From assembly GCA_022376925.1 (NCBI GenBank), contig JAIOJX010000032.1:201248939-201312938 (forward strand): 64,000 nt of DNA. The letters run 5' to 3'. The stretch is from Tragulus kanchil (taxonomy: Eukaryota; Chordata; Mammalia; Artiodactyla; Tragulidae). Both the position numbers and the translations under genes were made by a program. Below, in pieces: positions 33,566-43,679 of this stretch. A model generated the notes under the pieces. That model did not search any database, was not told the DNA's origin, and saw nothing but the letters and a program-made list of their open reading frames with translations. How positions within the stretch are numbered: the stretch's first letter is position 1; every line of letters begins with the position of its first letter.

Positions 33566-33884
33566 TTAAAGATTTATTTATTTATTTATTTTGGTGAGGG
33601 GGGGTGGGGAGGGAGGGGAGCAGGCAGGCCACTTCTATTGGTCTTTCATTTCTCCATTTTCATCCATCTTTGTTCTGTGACCCGTGTGGGCCTCACATCT
33701 CAGCAGCCCCTGTTGTCACAGAGCACCAGCTCTGGGCACATGTGCTCTAGAGCTCCAGCTCGGTCATTGGACACATCGGTCCAGCCACTCCACGGCACGT
33801 GGGATCTTCCCAGGCCAGGGCTCGAACCGGCGCCTCTTGCACTGCAAGGCTGTGTCCTTACCCACTGGACCACCAGGGAAGCCC
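33566..33884 (-). mobile_element. tRNA-Glu-headed SINE, subfamily 1, reverse (D9 left copy)
   Basis: A T tract and atttatt tail are followed by the reverse purine-rich 3' part (ggggtggggagggagggg), body and head (cttacccactggaccaccag). The target-site duplication taagatggtacttttt/taagatggaacttttt (33545 and 33885) has one mismatch. Several CpGs have decayed to TG/CA relative to 20885-21217. Confidence 0.92.
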
Positions 33885-33894
33885 TAAGATGGAA

Positions 33895-34015
33895 CTTTTT
33901 TTTTTACTTATTTTTATTTTGCTTTTACAGAGTTGTGTTGTTTACAGATATGTATAATCCCAGATCAGTCATGAGACTGTATTCTTGCCTGCATTTAATT
34001 TATAAATTTCTTTTG
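33895..34015 (-). mobile_element. L1 3' tail, reverse orientation (D9 left copy)
   Basis: 'acagagttgtgttgtttaca' and 'gatatgtataatcccagatc' are the reverse of the tail at 7985-8150. L1 assignment is tentative. Confidence 0.4.
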
Positions 34016-34040
34016 TTTCATAGTTGTTTTAAACATTCCT

Positions 34041-34113
34041 AGGTGATCTTCCACCCAGAGATCGAACTCATGGCTCTCATGTCTTCTGCACTGGCAGGTG
34101 GGTTCTTTACCAT
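34041..34113 (-). mobile_element. Bov-tA head fragment at D9 join
   Basis: It is only the right third of the Bov-tA at 32769-32972, repeated because D9 begins inside it. It is not a separate insertion. Confidence 0.88.
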
Positions 34114-34705
34114 GATAATGATTCAGTTGAATAACATTCCAAAGCTTCTCAATGAGGAACCACAAATACATTTTCTGAGTCTAAAGAATTTTCTACAACT
34201 ACAAGTTTTTTAATGTACAAGTTCTCAATTGGGTAGTAAGAGTACAATTCTAATATTAATACATTCCAGGTCATCTGGTTGATTACCCATAACTAAATCC
34301 TACTGTGAAAGTTCAGTACCAAAGTTTTTGATGCCATCTGCACAAGCATTGGCACCAGTTATGACTATTGTAATGCCCTTAGGCTGGTAAGGAAAGAGAC
34401 ACAGGCAGACAAAAAGAGACAGAGACCCTTAATATGTAAATGCTACTTTGAGTTAAAGATGGGCCAAATGATGTCACATCACACTGTAGGAGAGGAAACT
34501 TCAGGGTGGTGGAGTGGTTAAATAGAGAAATTAGCGAGAGCTGAGTCCTGCAGAAGGGAGCAGTGAGGGGAGTGGAGAACCTGCCCCACCGTCACCCACT
34601 ACAGCTCACAGTATGAACAGCTCTATTGTTTCAACAATCATCATCATCTGTCACACTCAATAAATGATGCTGGTGTACATTGTTTAAGATGGTACTTTTT
34701 TTTTT

Positions 34706-35024
34706 TTAAAGATTTATTTATTTATTTATTTTGGTGAGGGGGGGTGGGGAGGGAGGGGAGCAGGCAGGCCACTTCTATTGGTCTTTCATTTCTCCATTTT
34801 CATCCATCTTTGTTCTGTGACCCGTGTGGGCCTCACATCTCAGCAGCCCCTGTTGTCACAGAGCACCAGCTCTGGGCACATGTGCTCTAGAGCTCCAGCT
34901 CGGTCATTGGACACATCGGTCCAGCCACTCCACGGCACGTGGGATCTTCCCAGGCCAGGGCTCGAACCGGCGCCTCTTGCACTGCAAGGCTGTGTCCTTA
35001 CCCACTGGACCACCAGGGAAGCCC
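34706..35024 (-). mobile_element. tRNA-Glu-headed SINE, subfamily 1, reverse (D9 right copy)
   Basis: It duplicates 33566-33884 through D9. Confidence 0.92.
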
Positions 35025-35179
35025 TAAGATGGAACTTTTTTTTTTACTTATTTTTATTTTGCTTTTACAGAGTTGTGTTGTTTACAGATATGTATAATCC
35101 CAGATCAGTCATGAGACTGTATTCTTGCCTGCATTTAATTTATAAATTTCTTTTTGTTTCATAGTTGTTTAAACACTGT

Positions 35180-36104
35180 AAGCATAAGAATCGGACACCT
35201 CATGTGTCAATACATATTTATAGAACAACATGATAAAAATAACTTAAATCAACTCGAGGAATCCATGAAATAGTACTTTCCTTTTAAAAGAAGGCCATCC
35301 ATTAGTTCAATGGCAGAATAGAGATTATACAGGAAAACAACCAACCAGTTGGCAAATGAATAAAATTATTCAAAATGAAGAACAAAGATAAATAAAATGA
35401 AAAAAATGAGCAGAGCCTTGCCTGTGGGACACTAATTGAAGGTCTAATATTTGTGTTAACAGTCCCAGAGAGAAAAAAATAGTATGTTGCTGAAAATGTT
35501 TTAAAGAAATAATAGCTGAAAACCCTGCAATGTGGAAAAAAAGACATAAACATACAAATTCAAGAAGCTCAGCAGGGCTTCCCTGGTGGTCCATTGGTTA
35601 AAAATCTGCCTTGCAATACAAAGAACACGGGTTCAATCCCTGGTCTGGGAAGATTCCACATACCACAGAGCAGTTAAACTGGTGTGTCTCAATTACTGAG
35701 CCAGCTTGAGTCCATGAGCCGCAACTACCAAAGCCTGAGTGCCTAGGGCCTGTGCTCTACAAGAGAAGCCACTACAGTAAGAAGTCCACATACAACAATG
35801 AAGAATAGCTCCCCCTGCCACTTGCCTCAACTAGAGAAAGCCTGAGTACAGCAGCAGAGACCCCACCACAGCCAAAAATAAATAAATTAATTAATATAAA
35901 TCTTTAAAAAAAAAATAGCTCAGCAAATTCAAAAAGGATATACCAAAAGAAATCCATCCCCAAATGCATCATAATCAAATTGCTGTAAACTAAATGAAAA
36001 CTAATAGTACAAAAAAAAAATACAAAATAAAATAGAAAGAGGAATCAGGAGAACAAACAAGGAATACAATCTAGAAAACAAATAAGAAATGGTAGATTCA
36101 AATC
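35180..36104 (+). mobile_element. Decayed L1, ORF1 region, split by a CHR-2 SINE
   Basis: At 35505-35574, 'gaaataatagctgaaaaccc' and 'aaattcaagaagctcagca' resemble the L1 ORF1 region encoding a 'EEIMAENFPN...IQIQEAQ' type stretch. It resumes after the SINE with 'ggatataccaaaagaaatcc' and 'catcataatcaaattgctg' (PKKS.PRHIIIKLL type). Multiple frameshifts and stops are present. The upstream AT-rich part to 35180 is probably the same L1 but is not clear. Confidence 0.6.
35575..35915 (+). mobile_element. CHR-2 SINE, full length
   Basis: The head has A box tggtccattgg and B box gggttcaatccctgg. The body follows classical CHR-2 (gagaagccactacagtaaga; cctcaactagagaaagcctg; ccacagccaaaaataaataa). The target-site duplication is agctcagca (35566-35574 and 35917-35925). 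It is useful for contrast because its 3' half is the classical one, unlike subfamilies 1 and 2. Confidence 0.93.
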
Positions 36105-36118
36105 AAAACTTACCAATA

Positions 36119-36408
36119 GGGCTTCCCTGGTGGTCCAGTGGGCAAAGAGTCCACCTTGCAGTGCAAGGGGCACCAGTTCAGTCCCTGGGTCAGGAAGATC
36201 CCATGTGCTATGGAGCAGCTGGACCGGTGTGTCCAATTACAAGCCAGCGCTCTGGAGCACATGCGCCCAGAGCTGGTGCTCTGCAATGAGAGTGGCCACT
36301 GCAATGGAAGGCCAGCACAAGCCAAAGAATAAAGAAATAAAGATGGATGAAAATAAATAAATAAATAACCAATAAAAGAGACCAAAATTAAAAAAAAAAA
36401 AAAAAAAA
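36119..36408 (+). mobile_element. tRNA-Glu-headed SINE, subfamily 2 (first copy of exchange)
   Basis: The A box is tggtccagtgg and the B-box region cagttcagtccctgg. The body has 'gtgtccaattacaagccagc' and the tail 'ccaataaaagagaccaaaat' plus poly-A. The target-site duplication aaaacttaccaata (36105-36118 and 36409-36422) shows a complete original insertion. Confidence 0.93.
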
Positions 36409-36471
36409 AAAACTTACCAATAATTACACTAAGTGAAATGCTATAAACACACCAACTAAAAAGCAATTGTT

Positions 36472-36761
36472 GGGCTTTCCTGGTGGTCCAGTGGGCAAAG
36501 AGTCCACCTTGCAGTGCAAGGGGCACCAGTTCAGTCCCTGGGTCAGGAAGATCCCATGTGCTATGGAGCAGCTGGACCGGTGTGTCCAATTACAAGCCAG
36601 CGCTCTGGAGCACATGCGCCCAGAGCTGGTGCTCTGCAATGAGAGTGGCCACTGCAATGGAAGGCCAGCACAAGCCAAAGAATAAAGAAATAAAGATGGA
36701 TGAAAATAAATAAATAAATAACCAATAAAAGAGACCAAAATTAAAAAAAAAAAAAAAAAAA
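36472..36761 (+). mobile_element. tRNA-Glu-headed SINE, hybrid second copy
   Basis: It is identical to 36119-36408 over the body but starts 'gggctttcc' and sits in the 5' context of the third SINE. It lacks its own target-site duplication, as expected for a recombinant rather than a new insertion. Confidence 0.9.
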
Positions 36762-36824
36762 AAAACTTACCAATAATTACACTAAGTGAAATGCTATAAA
36801 CACACCAACTAAAAAGCAATTGTT

Positions 36825-37103
36825 GGGCTTCCCCTGGTGGTCCAGTGGGTAAAGACACCGCCTTGCAGTGCAAGGGCCGCCGGTTCGATCCCTGGCCTGG
36901 GAAGATCCCACATGCCGCGGAGCGGCTAGACCAATGTGTCCAACTACCAAGCTAGAGCTCTGGCGCGTGTGCACCCAGAGCCGGTGCTCTGTGACGACAG
37001 TGGCCACCGCAATAGGAGGCCCACAGGAGTCAAAGAACAAAGATGGATGAAAATAGATAAATGAAAGACCAATAGAAGTGGCCCGCCCATACCCCTCCCA
37101 CAC
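36825..37103 (+). mobile_element. tRNA-Glu-headed SINE, subfamily 1
   Basis: The subfamily-1 start 'gtgggtaaagacaccgcctt', B box 'ggttcgatccctggcctggg' and tail 'gaagtggcccgcccataccc' identify it. The A tail is short. No clear target-site duplication is seen, possibly because the 3' flank has decayed. Confidence 0.88.
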
Positions 37104-38460
37104 TAAAAAAATAGTTTACATTAATATCAGATAAAAATGTTTCAGAAATGAGAAACTTCCTAAGAGTCATTCACCATAAAAAGTAGCAATCTTAAATGTA
37201 TGCCTAATAAGAGAGCTTCAAAACACATGAAACAAAACCTGATAAAAACTGAAAGGAGAAGTAAAACACTTTATAATTATAGCTGGAGACTTCAACACTC
37301 TTAATAATTAAAACTAGTATACAGAAAGTCAGCAAGAATATAGAAGAATTAAACAGCATCATCAAACAATTGGATCTAATTGACATTTACACGGCACTTT
37401 ATCTTACGACTGAAGAATATACATCTTCTCAATACAGCAGTCTACCCAAAAGGAGCAGAATACACATTCTTGGGACTTCACAAAGACAGACCAAATCATG
37501 AATGATAAAACAAACCAACAAATTTTTAAAAATTTGAACTATATAAAGAGTGTTCTCTGACCATAATGGAATTAAATAGGTAAGTGACAGAAGAAAAACA
37601 GGGAAACCTCCAAATACTTGGAAATTAAACAGCAAAACTTCTAAATAATCCACAGGCTAAGGAAGAGTCTCAAGGGAAATTAGGCAATATTTTTAACTAA
37701 ACAAAAATAAAAACACATCCAAATGTGTGAGGTAGGGCTTCCCTGGTGGTCCAGTGGGTAGAGAGTCCACATTGCAGTGCAAGGGGTACCAGTTTGATCC
37801 CTGGCCTGGGAAGATCCCATGTACTGCAGAGCAGCTAGACCTGTGTGTCCAATTACGAGCCAGCACTCTGGAGCACATGTGCCCAAAGTCTCTGCTCTGC
37901 AACGAAAGAGACCATTGCAATGGGAGGCCCAGACATGCCAAAGAATAAAAGATGAAAATCAATATAAAAATAAAGGAGGCATGATGGGGAAAAAATAATT
38001 TTAAAAAACATGTGAGGTATGGTTAAGACCATAGTTCTAGAGAAATGTATATATAGCATTAAGTAATAATATTCTAATATAATCAAAGTTTCAAGTCAAA
38101 AATCTAAGTTCCTACTACAAGAAAGTAGAAGAACAAAATAAACAGAGAGCAAGCAAAATGAAATCATAAAGATTAAATCAATGAGATTGAAAACATAAAT
38201 AAATCAATACAAACAAAATCTGGTTATATGAAAAGATGAATAAAATTGAAAATTTTCTAGACAAAAAAGAATACAAATTGTCAATATCAAAATTGAAAGG
38301 GGCTATCACTAGAAATCCCATAGACATTAAATTTATAGCAAGGGAATATGATAAACAATTCTACACATATAAATTTGACAACTTAGATAAAACAACCAAG
38401 TCTTCAAAACCACAAACTACACAAATTCTCCCAAGATGCAATAAATAATCCAAATAGTAC
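37104..38460 (+). mobile_element. Decayed L1, ORF2 endonuclease to RT region
   Basis: Frame pieces read IIIAGDFNT at 37273-37299, a hallmark of the L1 endonuclease. A piece at 38236-38448 contains REYDKQFYTYKFDNLD, matching the L1 ORF2 linker (REYYxQLYxxKxDNLEE type). Stops and frameshifts break it throughout. A SINE at 37735-38010 interrupts it. It is old and inactive. Confidence 0.8.
37735..38010 (+). mobile_element. tRNA-Glu-headed SINE, subfamily 2, in L1
   Basis: The A box is tggtccagtgg and the B box agtttgatccc, with the subfamily-2 body (gtgtccaattacgagccagc) and AT tail. The target-site duplication is tgtgaggta (37726-37734 and 38011-38019). Confidence 0.9.
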
Positions 38461-39020
38461 TACAACTATTAAAGAAATTACAATATTTAAAATCTTCCCC
38501 CAAAATATCCACAGGACTAGATGATTTCACTGGCAAATTCTACCAATTTAAAGAAGAAATAATACGACTCTAGACAATCTCTTCCAGAAGACAGGTCAAC
38601 ATACAAAAACCAACCATAGTTTTAGACACTAGCAAAAATGCATACCATTTTTATGTTTCAAGAAAAATGATACACTTAAGCATAAATCTAACAAAATACT
38701 CATAGGATACGTGTGCTAAAAAAACTACAAAATACTTATGAAAGAATTTAAATTTAACCTAAATAAATGCCAAGATATACCATGCTCATGGACTTAAATA
38801 CTCAATATAGTAAAGATATTCATTTTTCAAGGTATATCTATAGATTTGTATAATTTATTTTTTAATTTATTTATTTAATTGAGGGATAATCATTTTACTA
38901 AATTGTGATGGTTTTGCCATTAGATTCATATAATTTCAATCAAAGTTCCAGTAGGATTTCTTATTCTATAGATTAGGGCAAGCCAACTCTAAAATTTATA
39001 TGGAAAAGCAAAGAATAATG
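38460..39020 (+). mobile_element. Decayed L1, ORF2 RT region
   Basis: 'ggactagatgatttcactgg' and 'caaattctaccaatttaaag' correspond to the L1 ORF2 GPDGFTGEFYQ stretch. Downstream, 'ccaagatataccatgctcat' and 'caatcaaagttccagtagga' match later ORF2. It is heavily broken. Confidence 0.75.
38857..38921 (-). mobile_element. Short reversed L1 3'-end insertion with TSD
   Basis: 'tttaattgagggataatcat' and 'aattgtgatggttttgccat' are the reverse of an L1 3' region. A 15-bp target-site duplication, agatttgtataattt and agattcatataattt (38842-38856 and 38922-38936), flanks only about 65 bp, so this is a very short 5'-truncated retrotransposition. It is repeated at about 40004-40068. Confidence 0.65.
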
Positions 39021-39021
39021 C

Positions 39022-39390
39022 AATGGACTGAATATTTATGTATCCCTAAAATTCATATGCTAAGACCCTAATCCACAATGCAAAGGTATTTGGAGATGGA
39101 GCTTTGGGGAGGTAATTAGGTCATGAGGGTAGAGCCCTCTTAATGGAATTACTGCCCTTACATGAAGAGGCAAGAGAGAACTTGTTTTCTCTCTTTCTTC
39201 CACATGTAGAATACAGCAAGCAGGTAGTCAACCATGAGCCAGGAGGAGTAGGGCTCTCACCAGGACCCAGCCACGTTGACACTCCGATCTCAAACTTTAA
39301 CCTCCAAAACTGAAAAATAAATATTTGCTCTTTAAGGCACTCACTCTGGGGTATTCTGTTAAAGCAGCCCAAACAGATAAGGACAGATAG
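39022..39390 (+). mobile_element. MLT1/MaLR-like LTR in L1 (D10 left copy)
   Basis: 'ggactgaatatttatgtatc', 'ggaggtaattaggtcatgag', 'gggtagagccctcttaatgg' and 'ctgaaaaataaatatttgct' followed by gcagcccaaacagataagga match a MaLR LTR from end to end. It is a solo LTR with no internal coding part. Confidence 0.75.
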
Positions 39391-40168
39391 CTAAACCAAT
39401 TTTAGAAAATGAAGAGTAAAATAAATAAATAAAAAGAAAATGAAGAGTAATATTGGAGAAGTCACACTATCCAAATTTCGATACTAAAGTTATGGCAGTC
39501 AAGACATGGAATTAACAAAGAAATAAACATATGCATATCAATGAATGAGAATAGAGTCCAGAAATAGCCCCACAGAAACATGGTTAACTCATTTTTTTAA
39601 ACAAAAGTACAAAAGTCATTCAATGGGGAAAGGACAACCTTTTCAACAAATTACTGAATAACCATGTAAACACAAGATGATTTCACTGCAAATTCTAAAA
39701 GAAGAAATAATACGACTCTAGACAATCTCTTCCAGAAGACAGGTCAACATACAAAAACCAACCATAGTTTTAGACACTAGCAAAATGCATACCATTTTTA
39801 TGTTTCAAGAAAAATGATACACTTAAGCATAAATCTAACAAAATACTCATAGGATACGTGTGCTAAAAAAACTACAAAATACTTATGAAAGAATTTAAAT
39901 TTAACCTAAATAAATGCCAAGATATACCATGCTCATGGACTTAAATACTCAATATAGTAAAGATATTCATTTTTCAAGGTATATCTATAGATTTGTATAA
40001 TTTATTTTTTAATTTATTTATTTAATTGAGGGATAATCATTTTACTAAATTGTGATGGTTTTGCCATTAGATTCATATAATTTCAATCAAAGTTCCAGTA
40101 GGATTTCTTATTCTATAGATTAGGGCAAGCCAACTCTAAAATTTATATGGAAAAGCAAAGAATAATGC

Positions 40169-40537
40169 AATGGACTGAATATTTATGTATCCCTAAAATT
40201 CATATGCTAAGACCCTAATCCACAATGCAAAGGTATTTGGAGATGGAGCTTTGGGGAGGTAATTAGGTCATGAGGGTAGAGCCCTCTTAATGGAATTACT
40301 GCCCTTACATGAAGAGGCAAGAGAGAACTTGTTTTCTCTCTTTCTTCCACATGTAGAATACAGCAAGCAGGTAGTCAACCATGAGCCAGGAGGAGTAGGG
40401 CTCTCACCAGGACCCAGCCACGTTGACACTCCGATCTCAAACTTTAACCTCCAAAACTGAAAAATAAATATTTGCTCTTTAAGGCACTCACTCTGGGGTA
40501 TTCTGTTAAAGCAGCCCAAACAGATAAGGACAGATAG
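40169..40537 (+). mobile_element. MLT1/MaLR-like LTR (D10 right copy)
   Basis: It duplicates 39022-39390 through D10. Confidence 0.75.
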
Positions 40538-40871
40538 CTAAACCAATTTTAGAAAATGAAGAGTAAAATAAATAAATAAAAAGAAAATGAAGAGTAATAT
40601 TGGAGAAGTCACACTATCCAAATTTCGATACTAAAGTTATGGCAGTCAAGACATGGAATTAACAAAGAAATAAACATATGCATATCAATGAATGAGAATA
40701 GAGTCCAGAAATAGCCCCACAGAAACATGGTTAACTCATTTTTTTAAACAAAAGTACAAAAGTCATTCAATGGGGAAAGGACAACCTTTTCAACAAATCA
40801 TACTGGAATAACCATGTAAAGCACAACCGTGCTAAAATAATAAACTTCATACCATATAAGAAATTAACTGG

Positions 40872-41202
40872 GGGCTTCCCTGGTGGTCCAGTGGGTAAGG
40901 ACACCACCGCCTTGCAGTGCAAGGGGCGCCAGTTTGATTCCTGGCCTGGGAAGATTCCATGTGCGGCGGACCAGCTGGACCGATGTGTCCAATTACCGAG
41001 CCGGAGCTCTGGAGCGCATGCGCCCAGAGCCGGCGCTCTGCAACAACAGAGGCCACCGCGATGGGAGGCCCATATGAGCCAAAAGAACAAAGATGGATGA
41101 AAATAGATAAATGAAAGACCAATAGAAGTGGACCACCCACCCCCCTCCCTCCCCGCTCCCTCCACCAAAATAAATAAATAAATAAATATTAAAAAAACAA
41201 CA
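40872..41202 (+). mobile_element. tRNA-Glu-headed SINE, subfamily 1
   Basis: A near-consensus CpG-rich body (gagccggagctctggagcgc; gccaccgcgatgggaggccc), pyrimidine tail 'cccccctccctccccgctcc' and (AAAT)n end. The target-site duplication is aagaaattaactgg (40858-40871 and 41203-41216). The left edge of D11 falls inside it at 41054. Confidence 0.93.
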
Positions 41203-41216
41203 AAGAAATTAACTGG

Positions 41217-42146
41217 TTCATATATCTAAATATAAAACTGCAAAACTTCATCAAAGGCATAGGCAAAATCTTTGAAATATGAAGTTAGGCAAAACATTCT
41301 TAGATACGACACAAAAAGTATAATACATAAAAGAAAAACATTGGAAGTCATATTTCTTAAAAACTAGAAACTTTGGTCTGTAAAAGACACTATCAAGAGA
41401 ACGAAAAACTACAGACTAGAAGAAAATACTTTCAAATCACGTATTCAACAAAGGACTTGTATCCAAAATAAAGAATTCTCAAAACTCAACAGTAGGAAAG
41501 CAAATGACACAATTTAAAAATGGGCAAAGGATTGAACACTTTACCAAAAGGGATACACAGATGTCAAACAAATATTCAGCATTATGAGCCATTGCGTGCA
41601 TACATGCATGCTAAGTTGCTTCAGTCTTGTCCAACCCTTTGCAACTCTACGCATTGTAGCCCCAGGCATGAATACTAGAGTTGGTTGCCATGCCCTCCTC
41701 CAGGGGATCTTCCCAACTCAGGGATGGAATCCATTTCTCTTGCACCTCCGTAGACAGGTCCTTTACCACCAGTGCCACTATTAGCTATTAGGAAAAATAC
41801 AAATTAAAATCACAGTGACATATGGTTATACACATTAAATGGCTAAAATAAAATTTTAAATACCAAAAGTACAAAGTACTGATGAAAATATGATAGAACT
41901 AGAACTCTCCCATATTGCTGGTAGAAATGCAAAATGATGTGACCACTCCAGAAAACAGTTTGGCAATTTCTTATATAGTTAAACCTACACTTATCATACA
42001 ACCCAGCAATCCCATTTCCAATTATTTACCCTAAAGAAATGAAAACCTATGTTCACACACAAACCTGAACACAAATGTTTATAGTGGTGTTCTTCATAAT
42101 TGCCCAAAACTGGAAGCAACCTAAATATCCTTCAAAAGGTGAATAA
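41217..42146 (+). mobile_element. Decayed L1, ORF2 C-terminal region and 3' UTR (D11 left copy)
   Basis: 'acaaaggacttgtatccaaa', 'aatttaaaaatgggcaaagg', 'ccatattgctggtagaaatg', 'cagcaatcccatttccaatt' and 'ttcataattgcccaaaactg' are in the order found in L1 ORF2 C-terminus and 3' UTR. A reversed Bov-tA (41603-41780) interrupts it. Confidence 0.85.
41603..41780 (-). mobile_element. Bov-tA SINE, reverse orientation (D11 left copy)
   Basis: 'catgctaagttgcttcagtc', 'ttggttgccatgccctcctc' and 'tcctttaccaccagtgccac' are reverse Bov-tA, diverged and with internal loss. Confidence 0.9.
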
Positions 42147-42285
42147 CACCGCGATGGGAGGCCCACATGGGCCAAAAGAACAAAGATGGATGAAAATAAG
42201 ACCAATAGAAGTGGACCACCCACCTCCTCCATCCCCACCCGCTCTACCAAAATAAATAAATAAATAAATATTAAAAAAACAACAA
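42147..42285 (+). mobile_element. SINE 3' part repeated at the D11 join
   Basis: It repeats 41054-41192 with deletions and lacks the SINE head. It is not an independent insertion. Confidence 0.88.
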
Positions 42286-43612
42286 AGAAATTAACTGGTT
42301 CATATATCTAAATATAAAACTGCAAAACTTCATCAAAGGCATAGGCAAAATCTTTGAAATATGAAGTTAGGCAAAACATTCTTAGATACGACACAAAAAG
42401 TATAATACATAAAAGAAAAACATTGGAAGTCATATTTCTTAAAAACTAGAAACTTTGGTCTGTAAAAGACACTATCAAGAGAACGAAAAACTACAGACTA
42501 GAAGAAAATACTTTCAAATCACGTATTCAACAAAGGACTTGTATCCAAAATAAAGAATTCTCAAAACTCAACAGTAGGAAAGCAAATGACACAATTTAAA
42601 AATGGGCAAAGGATTGAACACTTTACCAAAAGGGATACACAGATGTCAAACAAATATTCAGCATTATGAGCCATTGCGTGCATACATGCATGCTAAGTTG
42701 CTTCAGTCTTGTCCAACCCTTTGCAACTCTACGCATTGTAGCCCCAGGCATGAATACTAGAGTTGGTTGCCATGCCCTCCTCCAGGGGATCTTCCCAACT
42801 CAGGGATGGAATCCATTTCTCTTGCACCTCCGTAGACAGGTCCTTTACCACCAGTGCCACTATTAGCTATTAGGAAAAATACAAATTAAAATCACAGTGA
42901 CATATGGTTATACACATTAAATGGCTAAAATAAAATTTTAAATACCAAAAGTACAAAGTACTGATGAAAATATGATAGAACTAGAACTCTCCCATATTGC
43001 TGGTAGAAATGCAAAATGATGTGACCACTCCAGAAAACAGTTTGGCAATTTCTTATATAGTTAAACCTACACTTATCATACAACCCAGCAATCCCATTTC
43101 CAATTATTTACCCTAAAGAAATGAAAACCTATGTTCACACACAAACCTGAACACAAATGTTTATAGTGGTGTTCTTCATAATTGCCCAAAACTGGAAGCA
43201 ACCTAAATATCCTTCAAAAGGTGAATAAGTAAACAAACTGTGGAACAGCCATATAGTGGACTACAAACCACTCAGCCCTAAGCATGAACAGATCGTACTA
43301 TACACAATGATTTGAATGAACCTCTAAGATATTACACCAAGTGAAAAAAGTCAGTTTCAAAATTTAATCTACTAATTATTCTCTCTACATGACATTCTCA
43401 AAAACACAAAACTATAGTCAGAGCAAATATACAAGTGAGTGGCAGGGGTTAGAGGTGAGAAAACAATGTGACTAGAAAGAGCTGGCATGAGAGAATACTG
43501 TTTTAATTATGATGGTGGTTACATAAATCCATATATATATATTAAAACTAATAGAACTGTATACATATAAAATACCAATTGTACTATATAATCATTTTAA
43601 ATAAAAATTTTA
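42286..43612 (+). mobile_element. Decayed L1 3' region (D11 right copy and continuation)
   Basis: It repeats 41217-42146, then continues past the duplicated part with 'gtaaacaaactgtggaacag', 'atgaacagatcgtactatac' and 'atgacattctcaaaaacaca', ending AT-rich near 43612. Confidence 0.8.
42685..42862 (-). mobile_element. Bov-tA SINE, reverse orientation (D11 right copy)
   Basis: It duplicates 41603-41780 through D11. Confidence 0.9.
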
Positions 43613-43613
43613 A

Positions 43614-43678
43614 ATATTTTTAGTTTATTTTTTAATTGGAGGAAAATTGCCTTATAATGTTGTGAACCTAAAAAAAAA
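43614..43678 (-). mobile_element. Short reversed L1 3'-end fragment
   Basis: 'tttattttttaattggagga' and 'attgccttataatgttgtga' are the reverse of an L1 3' region, similar to 38857-38921. Confidence 0.5.
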
Positions 43679-43679
43679 A

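Larger units (their letters stand above)
32897..35176. repeat. D9: direct tandem duplication, about 1.14 kb
   Basis: The left copy is 32897-34036 and the right copy 34041-35176 (offset 1144 to 1140). The right copy begins inside Bov-tA with two C lost (gatcttccaccc against gatcttccccaccc). The left 3' end and its twin differ in T-run lengths (ttcttttgttt/ttctttttgttt; gttttaaac/gtttaaac). An agagag/agag change lies at 33400. Confidence 0.96.
36119..36827. repeat. 353-bp direct duplication of SINE plus 3' flank
   Basis: The SINE at 36119 and its downstream flank (36409-36471) recur at offset 353 (36472-36824). The second SINE has the 5' flank of the third SINE (aaaagcaattgttg) and the body and 3' flank of the first. 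That is the product expected from unequal exchange between SINE 1 and SINE 3, with the switch inside the shared first about 30 bp. It differs from D1-D17 in size and logic. Confidence 0.9.
38520..40826. repeat. D10: direct tandem duplication, about 1.15 kb, damaged edges
   Basis: The left copy is 38520-39674 and the right copy 39676-40826 (offset 1156, 1148, 1147, 1150). The right copy begins with losses (cactgcaa/cactggcaa; ttctaaaag/ttctaccaatttaaag). The left copy ends with losses (caaattactgaata against caaatcatactggaata; gtaaacac/gtaaagcac). The interior is almost identical. Confidence 0.95.
41054..43228. repeat. D11: direct tandem duplication, about 1.09 kb, blunt join
   Basis: The left copy is 41054-42146 and the right copy 42147-43228 (offset 1093 to 1082), joined without a spacer. 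The right copy starts in the middle of a SINE and has lost about 9 bp there (gatgaaaataagacc against gatgaaaatagataaatgaaagacc). Its pyrimidine tract is also scrambled. The interior is near-identical. Confidence 0.96.

Noticed and set aside
37104..38460. Active L1 reverse transcriptase gene
   Set aside because: Stops and frameshifts interrupt every recognisable ORF2 piece, and several insertions break it.
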